64,000 nt of DNA from Rhizobium sp. R635 (GCF_002211285.1 NZ_LOKX01000034.1:62001-126000); one strand, 5' to 3'. Counted from the stretch's first letter, positions 9,248-17,793 are shown. Numbers and translations: made by a program. The notes: generated by a model not told the origin, from the letters alone.

Positions 9248-9709
9248 ATGCTGTTCGGACAATCGGTGTTTCAATCAGTGCTCGAGCGGCTGAAGGCGGA
9301 GGAAGAACCGGCCGAAGACGCCGAGGCGCCGCCGGCCCACCGCATATCCGGCTTTGCCACCGGCCTCGCCTTCGATGTCATGGAAGGTGTCTCGGCCGCC
9401 TCGCAGCGCGTCGGCCAGGCCTATTTCGACAATCTGGGTGCCGGCCCTGCCGCCGAGGAGGCGCCGCCGCCGGAGCCGGAACCCGTCATGCCGGACCATC
9501 TCGCCCGCATCGCTCCGGAAGAGATTGCCGCGGAGCTGGCGATCGCCGCCGCCGATACCCAGCAGACGCTGAACGAGAAGCGGCGCGCCTTTGCCAAGGC
9601 CAATCATCCTGACGGCGTCGCAGAGCCTTTCCGCGACAATGCCAACCGGCGCATGATGATCGCCAATCTGCTGATCGACGAGGCGATGCGCCGCCTGCCG
9701 CAGAGCTGA
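9248..9709 (+). CDS. J-domain-like protein with HPD motif
   Basis: 153 aa. Residues 1-95 are acidic and Pro/Ala-rich with no recognised domain. Residues 100-150 look like a short J domain: a helix (TQQTLNEKRRAFAKANHPDG) carries the HPD tripeptide that DnaJ proteins use to stimulate Hsp70 ATPase, then a second helix (NRRMMIANLLIDEAMRRL). The terminal location of the J-like segment suggests a client-specific co-chaperone; the partner is unknown. GAGAGGAAGG precedes the ATG. It follows gbpR by 72 bp but is unlikely to share its function. Confidence 0.7.
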   Translation: MLFGQSVFQSVLERLKAEEEPAEDAEAPPAHRISGFATGLAFDVMEGVSAASQRVGQAYFDNLGAGPAAEEAPPPEPEPVMPDHLARIAPEEIAAELAIAAADTQQTLNEKRRAFAKANHPDGVAEPFRDNANRRMMIANLLIDEAMRRLPQS

Positions 9710-10015
9710 CGCGCGAAGGCCGGCAAACATTCCCAAGCTTTGGCAGAGCCGCCGTTTCCGGCTCGATTCGCGAATCGCTATATGGCCTGTTCTTCTGCGA
9801 TTCAATCGGCGCCCATCGTACCCATTTTGATTCTTTCGCGTATGGGTAGCAGATAAATCTTCCGCTTTTTTGATGCCGGTGACAGCGTATTTCGGGACCC
9901 GGATAGACCATGCCTACGCCCTTTTCGGTAGGCCGTAGCGCTGATTAGCGAAATTGAGCCCGATACAACCCGGTGTAGCATGGGGCGGTTTAAATGTTTT
10001 CAGGAGATCGCCGAC
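9710..10015. other. 306-bp spacer, no gene seen
   Basis: Spacer between the J-like gene and the Hint gene. It contains no convincing coding frame, no strong hairpin and no tRNA. A ribosome-binding site (CAGGAG) for the next gene is at 10001-10006. Confidence 0.5.
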
Positions 10016-10897
10016 ATGTCATCTACGGAAGATCCGAAGCTGCCACGCAACACAGCGCGCAGACATTTTCTAGGAGTAGCCGCAGCCACCGGTGCTCGTC
10101 TTGCCGGTGTGGCGGCCTTGGTCACAACAATTTCCACCTCTCCGGCCAACGCCCTGGGGCGGCTTTGGGGACGGGGCGGCTCCGGTGGACACGGAGGCTC
10201 AGGCGGTGGCTCAGGCGGAGGCGGTGGCTCCAGTGGCGGCGGGAGCGGCAGCAGCAGCGGCCCGAATTGCTTCCTGCGGGGAACGGCGATCCTCACGGAT
10301 TGCGGTGAGAAGCCTGTCGAGAACCTCAGCATCGGCGATCGCATTACCCTTCCTGACGGCAGCACCCGTCCGGTCAAGTGGGTCGGCCGCCAAAGCTTCA
10401 AGAAGAGCGGCGCGCGCTGGCAGAAGGACGTCGTGCCGATCCGCGTTTCCCGCCATGCACTCGACGGGCACGCACCCCATTCGGATCTCTATCTCTCGCC
10501 CGGCCATGCACTGTACCTGAACGGCATTCTGATCCAGGTGAAGGATCTCGTGAACGGCACGACGATCGCACCGGCCACACCCGCCGCCGACGTATCGATC
10601 GACTATTATGCCGTCATGCTCGATACGCACGAAGCGATCCTTGCCGAAGGCGCTGCGGCCGAGTCCTTCCATCTGAAGAACGGCAATCACGAGAACTTCT
10701 GCAATTTCGCGGAGTACCAGCGTCTCTATGGCAAGGAGCGCATCGTGATGACCTCCTTTGCGCCGTTGCTGGGCGGCGGCTGGTCCCATTTGAAAGCGCT
10801 GCTCCTGCTCGGCGTTTCGCCGCTGGTGCCGATGCCCGATCCATTCGGGGATGCCTGCGAAAAGATCGACGCGAATGCCAGGGAACTGTCACTCTGA
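10016..10897 (+). CDS. Tat-exported Hint-domain protein
   Basis: 293 aa from the ATG at 10016, which has CAGGAG at suitable spacing; an upstream in-frame start at 9980 lacks one. A twin-arginine signal (ARRHFLGVAAATGARLAGVAALV) ends near residue 45, followed by a Gly/Ser-rich linker of about 35 residues. From about residue 83 there is a Hint (hedgehog/intein) module starting at Cys (NCFLRGTAILTDCGEKPVENL, IGDRITLPDG, DLYLSPGHALYLNG). The Cys and the His of SPGHAL are the residues used for self-cleavage in this fold. The C-terminal 70 residues are not intein-like. It may auto-process after export; target and role are unknown. Confidence 0.75.
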   Translation: MSSTEDPKLPRNTARRHFLGVAAATGARLAGVAALVTTISTSPANALGRLWGRGGSGGHGGSGGGSGGGGGSSGGGSGSSSGPNCFLRGTAILTDCGEKPVENLSIGDRITLPDGSTRPVKWVGRQSFKKSGARWQKDVVPIRVSRHALDGHAPHSDLYLSPGHALYLNGILIQVKDLVNGTTIAPATPAADVSIDYYAVMLDTHEAILAEGAAAESFHLKNGNHENFCNFAEYQRLYGKERIVMTSFAPLLGGGWSHLKALLLLGVSPLVPMPDPFGDACEKIDANARELSL

Positions 10898-10980
10898 CAG
10901 GACGGGAATAAGCCCGGGATCGGGCTGACCGAGCGCGAAACCGCACGTCGGTTTTGCGATCATATCGAACAAGGACGTCA

Positions 10981-11013
10981 AGCGTGGCGCGATCGGAAAG
11001 ATCGCGCCACGCT
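10981..11013. terminator. bidirectional hairpin between convergent genes
   Basis: Perfect 14-bp inverted repeat (10981-10994 and 11000-11013, loop of 5) between the Hint gene and the convergent small membrane protein gene. No long U-run follows on either strand, so termination is likely but not certain. Confidence 0.55.
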
Positions 11014-11017
11014 TCGA

Positions 11018-11284
11018 TCATTCGGCCTTCTTCCCTTCATCTGCTTCAGGCTCGTCCCCGTCCGTATCATCGGGCGGGACGATTGCCGCCGTCTCCGGCG
11101 GCTTCGGATCGAAGGTCCAGAACAGGACATAGAGGGCATAGGCGCCGGCCCCGCCGGAGATCACGCCCCAGAAGGGATCGCCGGTGACGAATTCGACCGT
11201 GGCCCAGGCGAAGCAGACCGCAACGATGGCTATGCGCACCCAGAGGCGGCGATATGCCGGATGGTTCGGATCGATCAGTTGCAT
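11018..11284 (-). CDS. small two-helix inner-membrane protein, unknown function
   Basis: 88 aa from the ATG at 11284 (MQLIDPNHPAYRRLWVR). Two hydrophobic segments, roughly residues 15-35 (IAIVAVCFAWATVEFVTG) and 38-57 (GVISGGAGAYALYVLFWTF), are followed by an acidic tail rich in Asp/Glu/Pro. The N-terminal PxHPxYR-type start is common in small rhizobial membrane proteins of unknown role. A longer reading frame starts at 11404 but its first 40 residues do not look like a natural N-terminus. Confidence 0.65.
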   Translation of the reverse strand: MQLIDPNHPAYRRLWVRIAIVAVCFAWATVEFVTGDPFWGVISGGAGAYALYVLFWTFDPKPPETAAIVPPDDTDGDEPEADEGKKAE

Positions 11285-11402
11285 TCGTGCCCCGCGGGTC
11301 GCATATGTCGCACAGTCCTTTAGTTCGAATCTTGCAAATGTGAAAGAGCCGCGGGCTTGACGCGGCACACAGATGATGGAATGAAAATTCCAGATTTTTG
11401 AC

Positions 11403-11426
11403 AATTCGGTTTATTTGTTCCGAATT
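11403..11426. promoter_or_regulatory. operator-like palindrome before iolG
   Basis: AATTCGG (11403-11409) and CCGAATT (11420-11426) form a 7-bp inverted repeat with a 10-bp AT-rich centre, just before the GGAGG ribosome site of iolG. Its placement suits a repressor operator; the regulator is not known. Confidence 0.3.
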
Positions 11427-11440
11427 CAACGGAGGTTGCA

Positions 11441-12433
11441 ATGACTGTAAGATTTGGTCTTCTCGGCGCCGGCCGCATCGGCAAGGTTCATGCGAAGGCT
11501 GTCAGCGGCGACGCCAATGCGACGCTCGTCGCCGTCGCGGACGCCTTTCCGCAGGCGGCCGAAGCCATCGCTTCCGCCTATGGCTGCGAAGTGCGCACCA
11601 TCGAGGCGATCGAAGCCGCCAAAGATATCGACGCCGTCGTCATCTGCACGCCGACGGATACCCATGCCGACCTGATCGAGCGCTTCGCCCGCGCCGGCAA
11701 GGCGATCTTCTGCGAAAAGCCGATCGATCTCGACGTCGCCCGCGTCAAGGCCTGCATCAAGGTGGTGGAAGAAACCGGCGCCAAGCTGATGGTCGGCTTC
11801 AACCGCCGCTTCGATCCGCATTTCATGGCGGTGCGCAAGGTCATCGACGACGGCAAGATCGGCGATGTCGAAATGGTGACGATCACCTCGCGCGATCCCG
11901 GCGCCCCGCCGGTCGATTACATCAAGCGCTCGGGCGGCATCTTCCGCGACATGACGATCCATGATTTCGACATGGCCCGCTTCCTGCTCGGCGAAGAGCC
12001 GGTCTCGGTGCTGGCGACCGCCGCCGTGCTGGTCGACAAGGCGATCGGCGAAGCCGGCGATTACGACAGCGTCTCGGTCATCCTGCAGACCAAATCCGGC
12101 AAGCAGGCCGTCATCTCCAATTCCCGCCGCGCCACCTATGGCTACGACCAGCGCATCGAAGTGCATGGCGCAAAGGGCATGGCGGCCGCCGAAAACCAGC
12201 GCCCGGTCTCGATCGAAGTCGCCAACGGCGACGGCTACACCCGCCCGCCGCTGCATGATTTCTTCATGACCCGCTACACCGAAGCCTATGCCAACGAAAT
12301 CGCCGCCTTCATCGCCGCGATCGAAAAGGGCACCAAGATCTCGCCGTCCGGCGCCGACGGCCTCGCAGCACTGGCCCTCGCCGATGCCGCGGTTCAGTCG
12401 GTCAAGGAAGGCAAGCTCATCAAGATCGGCTGA
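11441..12433 (+). CDS. iolG: inositol 2-dehydrogenase (Gfo/Idh/MocA family)
   Basis: 330 aa. NAD-binding Rossmann motif FGLLGAGRIGKVHA at the N-terminus, the family signature EKP in FCEKPIDLDV near residue 94, and the catalytic-region motif GGIFRDMTIHDFDMARF, whose Asp/His correspond to the dehydrogenase active site. It oxidises myo-inositol to scyllo-inosose (known as idhA in rhizobia). GGAGG precedes the ATG. The other iol genes are not nearby, as is usual where idhA is separate. From memory, S. meliloti also keeps idhA close to its chvE/ara cluster on pSymB. Confidence 0.88.
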   Translation: MTVRFGLLGAGRIGKVHAKAVSGDANATLVAVADAFPQAAEAIASAYGCEVRTIEAIEAAKDIDAVVICTPTDTHADLIERFARAGKAIFCEKPIDLDVARVKACIKVVEETGAKLMVGFNRRFDPHFMAVRKVIDDGKIGDVEMVTITSRDPGAPPVDYIKRSGGIFRDMTIHDFDMARFLLGEEPVSVLATAAVLVDKAIGEAGDYDSVSVILQTKSGKQAVISNSRRATYGYDQRIEVHGAKGMAAAENQRPVSIEVANGDGYTRPPLHDFFMTRYTEAYANEIAAFIAAIEKGTKISPSGADGLAALALADAAVQSVKEGKLIKIG

Positions 12434-12467
12434 CGGTCCTCTCCCGACCGTAAGTCGTACATGAGAT

Positions 12468-12491
12468 GGCCGGGCATCGCCCGGCCGTTTT
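12468..12491 (+). terminator. rho-independent terminator after iolG
   Basis: Perfect 8-bp stem GGCCGGGC (12468-12475) / GCCCGGCC (12479-12486), loop ATC, followed by GTTTT. Confidence 0.85.
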
Positions 12492-12518
12492 GCGTTTGAG
12501 AGTGGAGCGCCGAAACCG

Positions 12519-12628
12519 CCCCTCATCCGCCTGCCGGCACGGACCGGGGAGAAGGAGATATGCCGCGACCTCTCGATTCCCCCCTTCGCCCCAGCGGGGA
12601 GAAGGTGCCCGTAGGGCGGATGAGGGGG
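12519..12628. repeat. rhizobial intergenic palindromic repeat, copy 1
   Basis: CCCCTCATCCGCC (12519-12531) is repeated in reverse as GGCGGATGAGGGG (12615-12627), enclosing a second inverted pair based on TTCGCCCC/GGGGAGAAGG. The element is about 110 bp and lies between convergent genes. It resembles the RIME family of rhizobial intergenic mosaic elements; the subtype was not checked. Confidence 0.7.
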
Positions 12629-12746
12629 CCAGGGACGCGGATCTTTCCTAATGAGCGGACTGTACCGGCGTCGGCTAGACCGGTTTCAGTGTGCTTGCCA
12701 CCGATGTGGGTGGGATAGATTTTACGTGAAGCATGTGCCGTGCGGC

Positions 12747-12790
12747 CCCCTCATCCGCCTGCCGGCACCTTCTCCCCGCTGGGGAGAAGA
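12747..12790. repeat. rhizobial intergenic palindromic repeat, half copy
   Basis: Repeats the left arm of the element at 12519 (CCCCTCATCCGCCTGCCGGC) and continues into a perfect hairpin CTTCTCCCC-GCT-GGGGAGAAG. It looks like a truncated second copy of the same repeat. Confidence 0.65.
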
Positions 12791-12867
12791 GATTCCAGGC
12801 GACCTCACCGTTCCCACCACCTCACAGGGCATATCCCTCTCCGGTCATTTCGTTTCAGCAATGCCCC

Positions 12868-14088
12868 TCAATCCGCTCCCTGAATCCCCGAGACCACGAT
12901 ATCCTGGTCGATCACCGACAGCGCCCGGTTCAGATGCCCGTCGAAAACCAGGATCTGCTCGTCCGCGACCACCCGGATCTCCGGCATGCCCTCCATGCGC
13001 ACGATATGCGACTGCCCCAGCCCCTCTTCGATGCCCTGGCGGAGCAGGTCGTAATATCGCGTGCCCGGGCCGGTGATGGCGATCGGCATGCGTTCCGTCA
13101 GGCTCAGCATGCGCGACAGGCCGTTGCCGAGCGCAAGGCCCGCCTGGCGGAAGGCGAAGGCGGAGGTGCGGTGGCCCTGGCGGGCTTTCACGGCGATCTT
13201 GTCGAGCTCCGCCACCGGCACGAATTTCGCCGGGATCGTATCGAGCGGCACTTCGAAGGCGCTGCGCAGGATGGCGTAGAAACCGGCATAGGCTTCGATG
13301 CAGCCGCGTGTGCCGCAGCGGCAGAGCCCGCCATTGGCCATGTGCAGCATGTGGCCGAAATTCGGCGCCGAGACCTGGCCGGTCGGCCCGCCGCGCCGAA
13401 CGATGCCGAGGCCGATGCTGTGGCCGAGCGAGAGCGCCGCGAGCGAACGGAAATCGGCGCCCTTGGCAATCTCCTCGCGCGCCCCCAGCGCTGCGGCAAC
13501 CAGCAGCGTCTCGTTGTCGAGGATCACCTTGGCCTGCCAGTCCGGCCTGAGCGCCGATTCGAAATCGATCCGGTCGCTGCCGAAGATCGGCGACCAGAGG
13601 AGCACCGGCTCGGCCGAATCGACCAGCCCCTTGCTGCTGATCGAAATCAGCAGCACTTTTTCCTGGCCGATCCGGGAACGGTCGAGAATCCGCGAAAGCC
13701 CGGCGCGCACCCCTGCCACGAAACGGGCAGCCCCCGAAGGATCATGCGAGCGCTCCTCGCTGAAGCGGTCGATCAGCTTGCCGGCATAATCGACCAGTGA
13801 ATATTGCACGGCATCGGAGGAGATGATGACGACGATGAGATAGCCGCAGTCGCGCCGCTGGCGCAGAAGCACGCGCGGACGCCCGCGGCCGCTCGCCGCC
13901 TGCTGCTCGGATTTTTCGATGATCTGGGCCTTTTCCAGGTCGGCCGTGATCGCCGAGATGGTGGCCGAGGAAAGGCCGGTATGGTCGGAGATCTCGGTAT
14001 GGGCGAGCGCGCCGTGGCGGCGCAGCACGGACAGCACGAGCACGCTGTTTCTCTGCCGGACCAGCTCCGTGCTCGACTTGGTCAGCAT
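12868..14088 (-). CDS. ROK-family transcriptional repressor (XylR/NagC type)
   Basis: 406 aa. Residues 10-80 form a winged helix-turn-helix (NSVLVLSVLRRHGALAHTEISDHTGLSSATISAITADLEKA). The rest is the ROK sugar-kinase fold, including ALSLGHSIGLGIVRRG, the zinc-type motif GGLCRCGTRGCIEAY near residue 250, and DNETLL where true ROK kinases have DNDAN. Loss of the second DN suggests a sugar sensor rather than a kinase. It faces xylF across 227 bp holding a perfect palindrome, its probable operator. The expected role is repression of xylFHG relieved by xylose or a derivative. Confidence 0.85.
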   Translation of the reverse strand: MLTKSSTELVRQRNSVLVLSVLRRHGALAHTEISDHTGLSSATISAITADLEKAQIIEKSEQQAASGRGRPRVLLRQRRDCGYLIVVIISSDAVQYSLVDYAGKLIDRFSEERSHDPSGAARFVAGVRAGLSRILDRSRIGQEKVLLISISSKGLVDSAEPVLLWSPIFGSDRIDFESALRPDWQAKVILDNETLLVAAALGAREEIAKGADFRSLAALSLGHSIGLGIVRRGGPTGQVSAPNFGHMLHMANGGLCRCGTRGCIEAYAGFYAILRSAFEVPLDTIPAKFVPVAELDKIAVKARQGHRTSAFAFRQAGLALGNGLSRMLSLTERMPIAITGPGTRYYDLLRQGIEEGLGQSHIVRMEGMPEIRVVADEQILVFDGHLNRALSVIDQDIVVSGIQGAD

Positions 14089-14211
14089 GAATGCCGCCCT
14101 CTCCTCCTGCTAGCCCTACCCGTGATTTCCACTGCATCTCCGGCCGCCTCGGCGCAAGCGAATTAAGCCGGTAGTGCAGAGTTGACAGTTGAAAAAATCT
14201 CTGACATCAAA

Positions 14212-14252
14212 TTTCTCGACTGTCGAGAAAAAAATCCGAACCTTCTCGACAG
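14212..14252. promoter_or_regulatory. candidate ROK operator between repressor and xylF
   Basis: TTTCTCGAC (14212-14220) and GTCGAGAAA (14222-14230) form a perfect 9-bp inverted repeat around one T. A further half site TTCTCGACAG begins at 14243. Position and symmetry fit a repressor dimer site controlling both divergent genes. Confidence 0.5.
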
Positions 14253-14315
14253 GCTTATCGCGGTGGCCGGAGGAAGCATGGGCTGGGCCGGTCGCAACTC
14301 ACTCGGGAGGACATT

Positions 14316-15356
14316 ATGAAGTCTATTTTGAAACTGATGGCCGGCGCTGCCATCCTCGTTTCCGTGCATACTGCCGCCATGGCTGCCGATCTCGTCGTCG
14401 GCGTTTCCTGGTCGAATTTCCAGGAAGAGCGTTGGAAGACCGACGAAGCCGCCATCAAGAAGGCTCTCGAAGCCAAGGGCGCCAAATATATTTCCGCTGA
14501 CGCGCAGTCCTCGGCCGCAAAGCAGCTCACCGACGTCGAATCGCTGATCTCGCAGGGCGCCAACGCGCTGATCATCCTCGCCCAGGATTCCGACGCGATC
14601 GGCCCGGCCATCGAAAAGGCCGCTGCCGAAGGCATCCCAGTCGTCGGCTACGACCGCCTGATCGAAAACCCGGCCGCCTTCTACATCACCTTCGACAACA
14701 AGGAAGTCGGCCGCCTGCAGGCCGAGGGCGTCTTCAAGGTCAAGCCGGAAGGCAACTACGTCTTCATCAAGGGCTCGTCCTCCGACCCGAACGCGGACTT
14801 CCTGTTCTCGGGCCAGCAGGAAGTGCTGAAGGCCGCCATCGACGCCGGCAAGATCAAGAATGTGGGCGAAGCCTATACCGACGGCTGGCTGCCGGAGAAT
14901 GCTCAGCGCAACATGGAGCAGTTCCTGACCGCCAACAACAACAAGGTTGACGCCGTCGTCGCCTCCAACGACGGCACGGCCGGCGGCGCGATCGCAGCGC
15001 TCGACGCCCAGGGCCTCGCCGGCTCCGTTCCGGTTTCCGGCCAGGACGGCGACAAGGCGGCTCTGAACCGCATCGCTCTCGGCACGCAGACGGTTTCCGT
15101 CTGGAAGGACAGCCGCGAACTCGGCAAGCGCGCCGCTGAAATCGCTCTCGACCTCGCCGGCGGCAAGGACATGAGCAAGATCGACGGCGCCCAGACCTTC
15201 AAGGGCGGCCCGAAGGGCGTCGAAATGAACTCGGTCTTCCTGAAGCCGCTGGCGATCACCAAGGACAACCTGAACGTCGTCATCGACGCCGGCTGGATCT
15301 CCAAGGCTGAAGCTTGCCAGGGCGTCAAGGCCGACACGGTCGCTGCCTGCAAGTAA
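14316..15356 (+). CDS. xylF: D-xylose-binding periplasmic protein XylF
   Basis: 346 aa with a Sec signal peptide ending TAAMAAD. Mature residues show the sugar-binding fold VGVSWSNFQEERWKTDEAAI, VVGYDRLIENPAAFYITFDN, FIKGSSSDPNADFLFSG, VASNDGTAGGAIAAL and VSGQDGDKAAL, the pattern of E. coli XylF. It captures xylose for XylHG. GGGAGG precedes the ATG. First gene of xylF-xylH-xylG, divergent from the ROK repressor. Confidence 0.92.
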   Translation: MKSILKLMAGAAILVSVHTAAMAADLVVGVSWSNFQEERWKTDEAAIKKALEAKGAKYISADAQSSAAKQLTDVESLISQGANALIILAQDSDAIGPAIEKAAAEGIPVVGYDRLIENPAAFYITFDNKEVGRLQAEGVFKVKPEGNYVFIKGSSSDPNADFLFSGQQEVLKAAIDAGKIKNVGEAYTDGWLPENAQRNMEQFLTANNNKVDAVVASNDGTAGGAIAALDAQGLAGSVPVSGQDGDKAALNRIALGTQTVSVWKDSRELGKRAAEIALDLAGGKDMSKIDGAQTFKGGPKGVEMNSVFLKPLAITKDNLNVVIDAGWISKAEACQGVKADTVAACK

Positions 15357-15377
15357 ACCAGGACTGAACTGAAATGA

Positions 15378-15411
15378 CCGGCGCCGCAGCGAAACACCGC
15401 TGCGGCGCCGG
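15378..15411 (+). terminator. intercistronic hairpin between xylF and xylH
   Basis: Perfect 14-bp stem (15378-15391 with 15398-15411, loop of 6), starting 21 bp after the xylF stop and lacking a U-run. It probably favours xylF message over the downstream permease and ATPase. The remaining 200 bp before xylH hold no gene. Confidence 0.6.
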
Positions 15412-15618
15412 GTGCGGACGAGAACTCCGACGACCAGGTTTTCGCCGCCTCGCCGCACCATCGCGGCCTTTCATTCCCTGCCGGACCGATGCCGCAAAGC
15501 GATGCGGCCGGCTTCCGGAAGCATCGCGATGGTCAGTTGAAGACAGACGAATGACGCCGATGGCGGCCTCTGGCACGCCGGCGCACCCGTCCAAACAAAA
15601 TTGGGGAACGGCAAACCC

Positions 15619-16932
15619 ATGGCCGAAATGGTAAAATCAACGACTTCGAGCGGACCGCGAACGGCGGAAGCCAATCCGGTGGCCCGCTTCTTCCGCGCAA
15701 CGGAGATCGATACGCGTCTGCTCGGCATGATCGGCGCGCTCATCATCATCTGGATCGGTTTCCACATCATCACCGGCGGCCTGTTCCTGACCCCGCGCAA
15801 TCTCTGGAACCTCTCGGTCCAGACGACTGACATCGCGATCATGACGACGGGCATGGTGCTGATCATCGTCACCCGCAACATCGACCTGTCGGTCGGCTCC
15901 GTGCTCGGCCTCTGCGGCATGATCATGGGCGTCACCCAGGCGCAGATCCTGCCGCAATATCTCGGCTTCGACAGCCCCTTCACCTGGGCGATCACGCTGC
16001 TGGTCGGCATCATCGCCGGCTGCCTGATCGGCGCCTTCCAGGGCATCATCATCGCCTTCCTGAACGTTCCCTCCTTCATCGTCACCCTCGGCGGCCTGCT
16101 CGTCTGGCGCGGCGCCACCTGGCTCGTCACCAGCGGCCAGACGGTGGCACCCATGGACCAGACCTTCCGCATCATGGGCGGGGGCGCAGAGGGCTCGATC
16201 GGCGCCACCTGGAGCTGGGTCGTCGGCATCGCCGCCTGCCTCTTCGTCGTCGCCAGCATCGTCGGCTCGCGCCGCCAGCGCCGCCGCTTCGGCTTCCCGC
16301 GCCGGCCGATGTGGGCCGAATATTTCCTCGCGACGCTCAGCTGCGTGCTGATCCTCGGCGCCGTCTGGATCGCCAACAGCTATTACTGGCCGATCAACAT
16401 CGCCAAGAAATATGCCGAGACCAACAATATCCCCTGGCCCGAAACCGGCCTGGACATTCCCTACGGCATCGCCGTGCCGGTGCTGATCGCCATCATCGTC
16501 GGCATCATCATGACCTTCATCGCCACCCGCCTGCGCTTCGGCCGCTACGTCTTCGCGATCGGCGGCAACCCCGAGGCGGCCGAACTCGCCGGCATCAAGA
16601 CCCGCTGGGTCACGGTGCGCATCTTCGCGCTGATGGGCATTCTGGCAGCCGTCGCGGCGGCGATCTCCACCGCCCGCCTCAACGCCGCCACCAATGCGCA
16701 GGGCACGCTCGACGAGCTCTACACCATCGCCGCCGCCGTCATCGGCGGAACGTCGCTCGCAGGCGGCACCGGCACCATCGCCGGCGCCATGCTCGGCGCG
16801 CTCGTCATGCAGTCACTGCAATCGGGCATGGTTCTCGCCCATGTCGATACGCCGCTGCAGAGCGTCGTCGTCGGCACCGTCCTCGTCGTCGCGGTCTGGC
16901 TCGACACCGTATACCGCTCCCGTGCCAAGTGA
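15619..16932 (+). CDS. xylH: xylose ABC transporter permease XylH
   Basis: 437 aa from the ATG at 15619; an in-frame TTG at 15601 overlaps the GGGGAA ribosome site and is unlikely. RbsC-family permease with TRNIDLSVGSVLGLCGM, PSFIVTLGGLLVWRG, IGGNPEAAELAGIKTRW and IGGTSLAGGTGTIAGAMLGA. A cytoplasmic/periplasmic insertion of about 100 residues in the middle, typical of XylH, makes it longer than RbsC. It forms the xylose channel with XylG. Confidence 0.9.
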   Translation: MAEMVKSTTSSGPRTAEANPVARFFRATEIDTRLLGMIGALIIIWIGFHIITGGLFLTPRNLWNLSVQTTDIAIMTTGMVLIIVTRNIDLSVGSVLGLCGMIMGVTQAQILPQYLGFDSPFTWAITLLVGIIAGCLIGAFQGIIIAFLNVPSFIVTLGGLLVWRGATWLVTSGQTVAPMDQTFRIMGGGAEGSIGATWSWVVGIAACLFVVASIVGSRRQRRRFGFPRRPMWAEYFLATLSCVLILGAVWIANSYYWPINIAKKYAETNNIPWPETGLDIPYGIAVPVLIAIIVGIIMTFIATRLRFGRYVFAIGGNPEAAELAGIKTRWVTVRIFALMGILAAVAAAISTARLNAATNAQGTLDELYTIAAAVIGGTSLAGGTGTIAGAMLGALVMQSLQSGMVLAHVDTPLQSVVVGTVLVVAVWLDTVYRSRAK

Positions 16933-16946
16933 GAGGAGCCCTAGAC

Positions 16947-17729
16947 ATGGCTGATCAACGCACTCCCCTCGTGGAACTGAAAAACATCTCGATCTCCTTC
17001 GGCGGCATCCATGCCGTGGACAATGCCTCGGTCGATCTCTACCCCGGCGAAGTCGTCGCCCTTCTCGGCCATAACGGCGCCGGCAAGTCGACGCTGATCA
17101 AGATCCTCTCCGGCGCCTACAAGCGCGACTCGGGCGATATCCTGATCAACGGCGAGCCGGCCGACATCCGCAATCCGCGCGATGCCAAGAAATACGGCAT
17201 CGAGACGATCTACCAGACCCTCGCCGTCGCCGATAATGTCGACGCCGCCGCCAACCTCTATCTCGGCCGCGAGCTGAAGACCCGCTGGGGCACGCTCGAC
17301 GACGTCGCGATGGAAGCCTCGGCCCGCGAAGTGATGGGGCGCCTCAACCCCAACTTCAAGCGCTTCAAGGAGCCGGTGAAGGCGCTCTCGGGCGGACAGC
17401 GGCAATCGGTGGCGATCGCCCGCGCCATCCTCTTCAACGCCCGCATCCTGATCATGGACGAGCCGACGGCGGCACTCGGCCCCCAGGAGACGGCGCAGGT
17501 CGGCGAGCTGATCAAGCAGCTGAAGAAGGAAGGCATCGGCATCTTCCTCATCAGCCACGACATCCACGACGTCTTCGACCTCGCCGACCGCGTCTCGGTG
17601 ATGAAGAACGGCCAGGTCGTCGGCCACGCCCGCACCGAGGACGTGACCAAGGACGAAGTCCTCGGCATGATCATCCTCGGCAAGGTGCCGCCCAAAGCCA
17701 TCCCCGGCCCCGGCGCCATGCAGATCTGA
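16947..17729 (+). CDS. xylG: xylose ABC transporter ATP-binding protein XylG (single domain)
   Basis: 260 aa from the ATG at 16947 (GAGAGGAG ribosome site), 14 bp after xylH. One ATPase domain: Walker A GHNGAGKSTLIK, Q-loop IYQTLAVADN, signature LSGGQRQSVAIA, Walker B ILIMDEPTAAL, H-loop ISHDIHDV. E. coli XylG is a tandem protein of about 510 aa; this half-size version must act as a homodimer, a form common in alphaproteobacterial sugar systems. A strong terminator follows. Confidence 0.88.
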   Translation: MADQRTPLVELKNISISFGGIHAVDNASVDLYPGEVVALLGHNGAGKSTLIKILSGAYKRDSGDILINGEPADIRNPRDAKKYGIETIYQTLAVADNVDAAANLYLGRELKTRWGTLDDVAMEASAREVMGRLNPNFKRFKEPVKALSGGQRQSVAIARAILFNARILIMDEPTAALGPQETAQVGELIKQLKKEGIGIFLISHDIHDVFDLADRVSVMKNGQVVGHARTEDVTKDEVLGMIILGKVPPKAIPGPGAMQI

Positions 17730-17761
17730 CCTCTGCGAGGTCATCGCCTACGAAAACCCCG

Positions 17762-17793
17762 CTCCGCCGCCCGCAAGGCCGGCGGAGTTTTTT
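17762..17793 (+). terminator. rho-independent terminator of the xyl operon
   Basis: CTCCGCCG (17762-17769) pairs with CGGCGGAG (17780-17787), followed by six T. Confidence 0.88.

Noticed and set aside
12733..13800. 355-codon plus-strand frame opposite the ROK repressor
   Set aside because: Composition is a shadow and it starts inside a repeat; the ROK motifs are on the minus strand.
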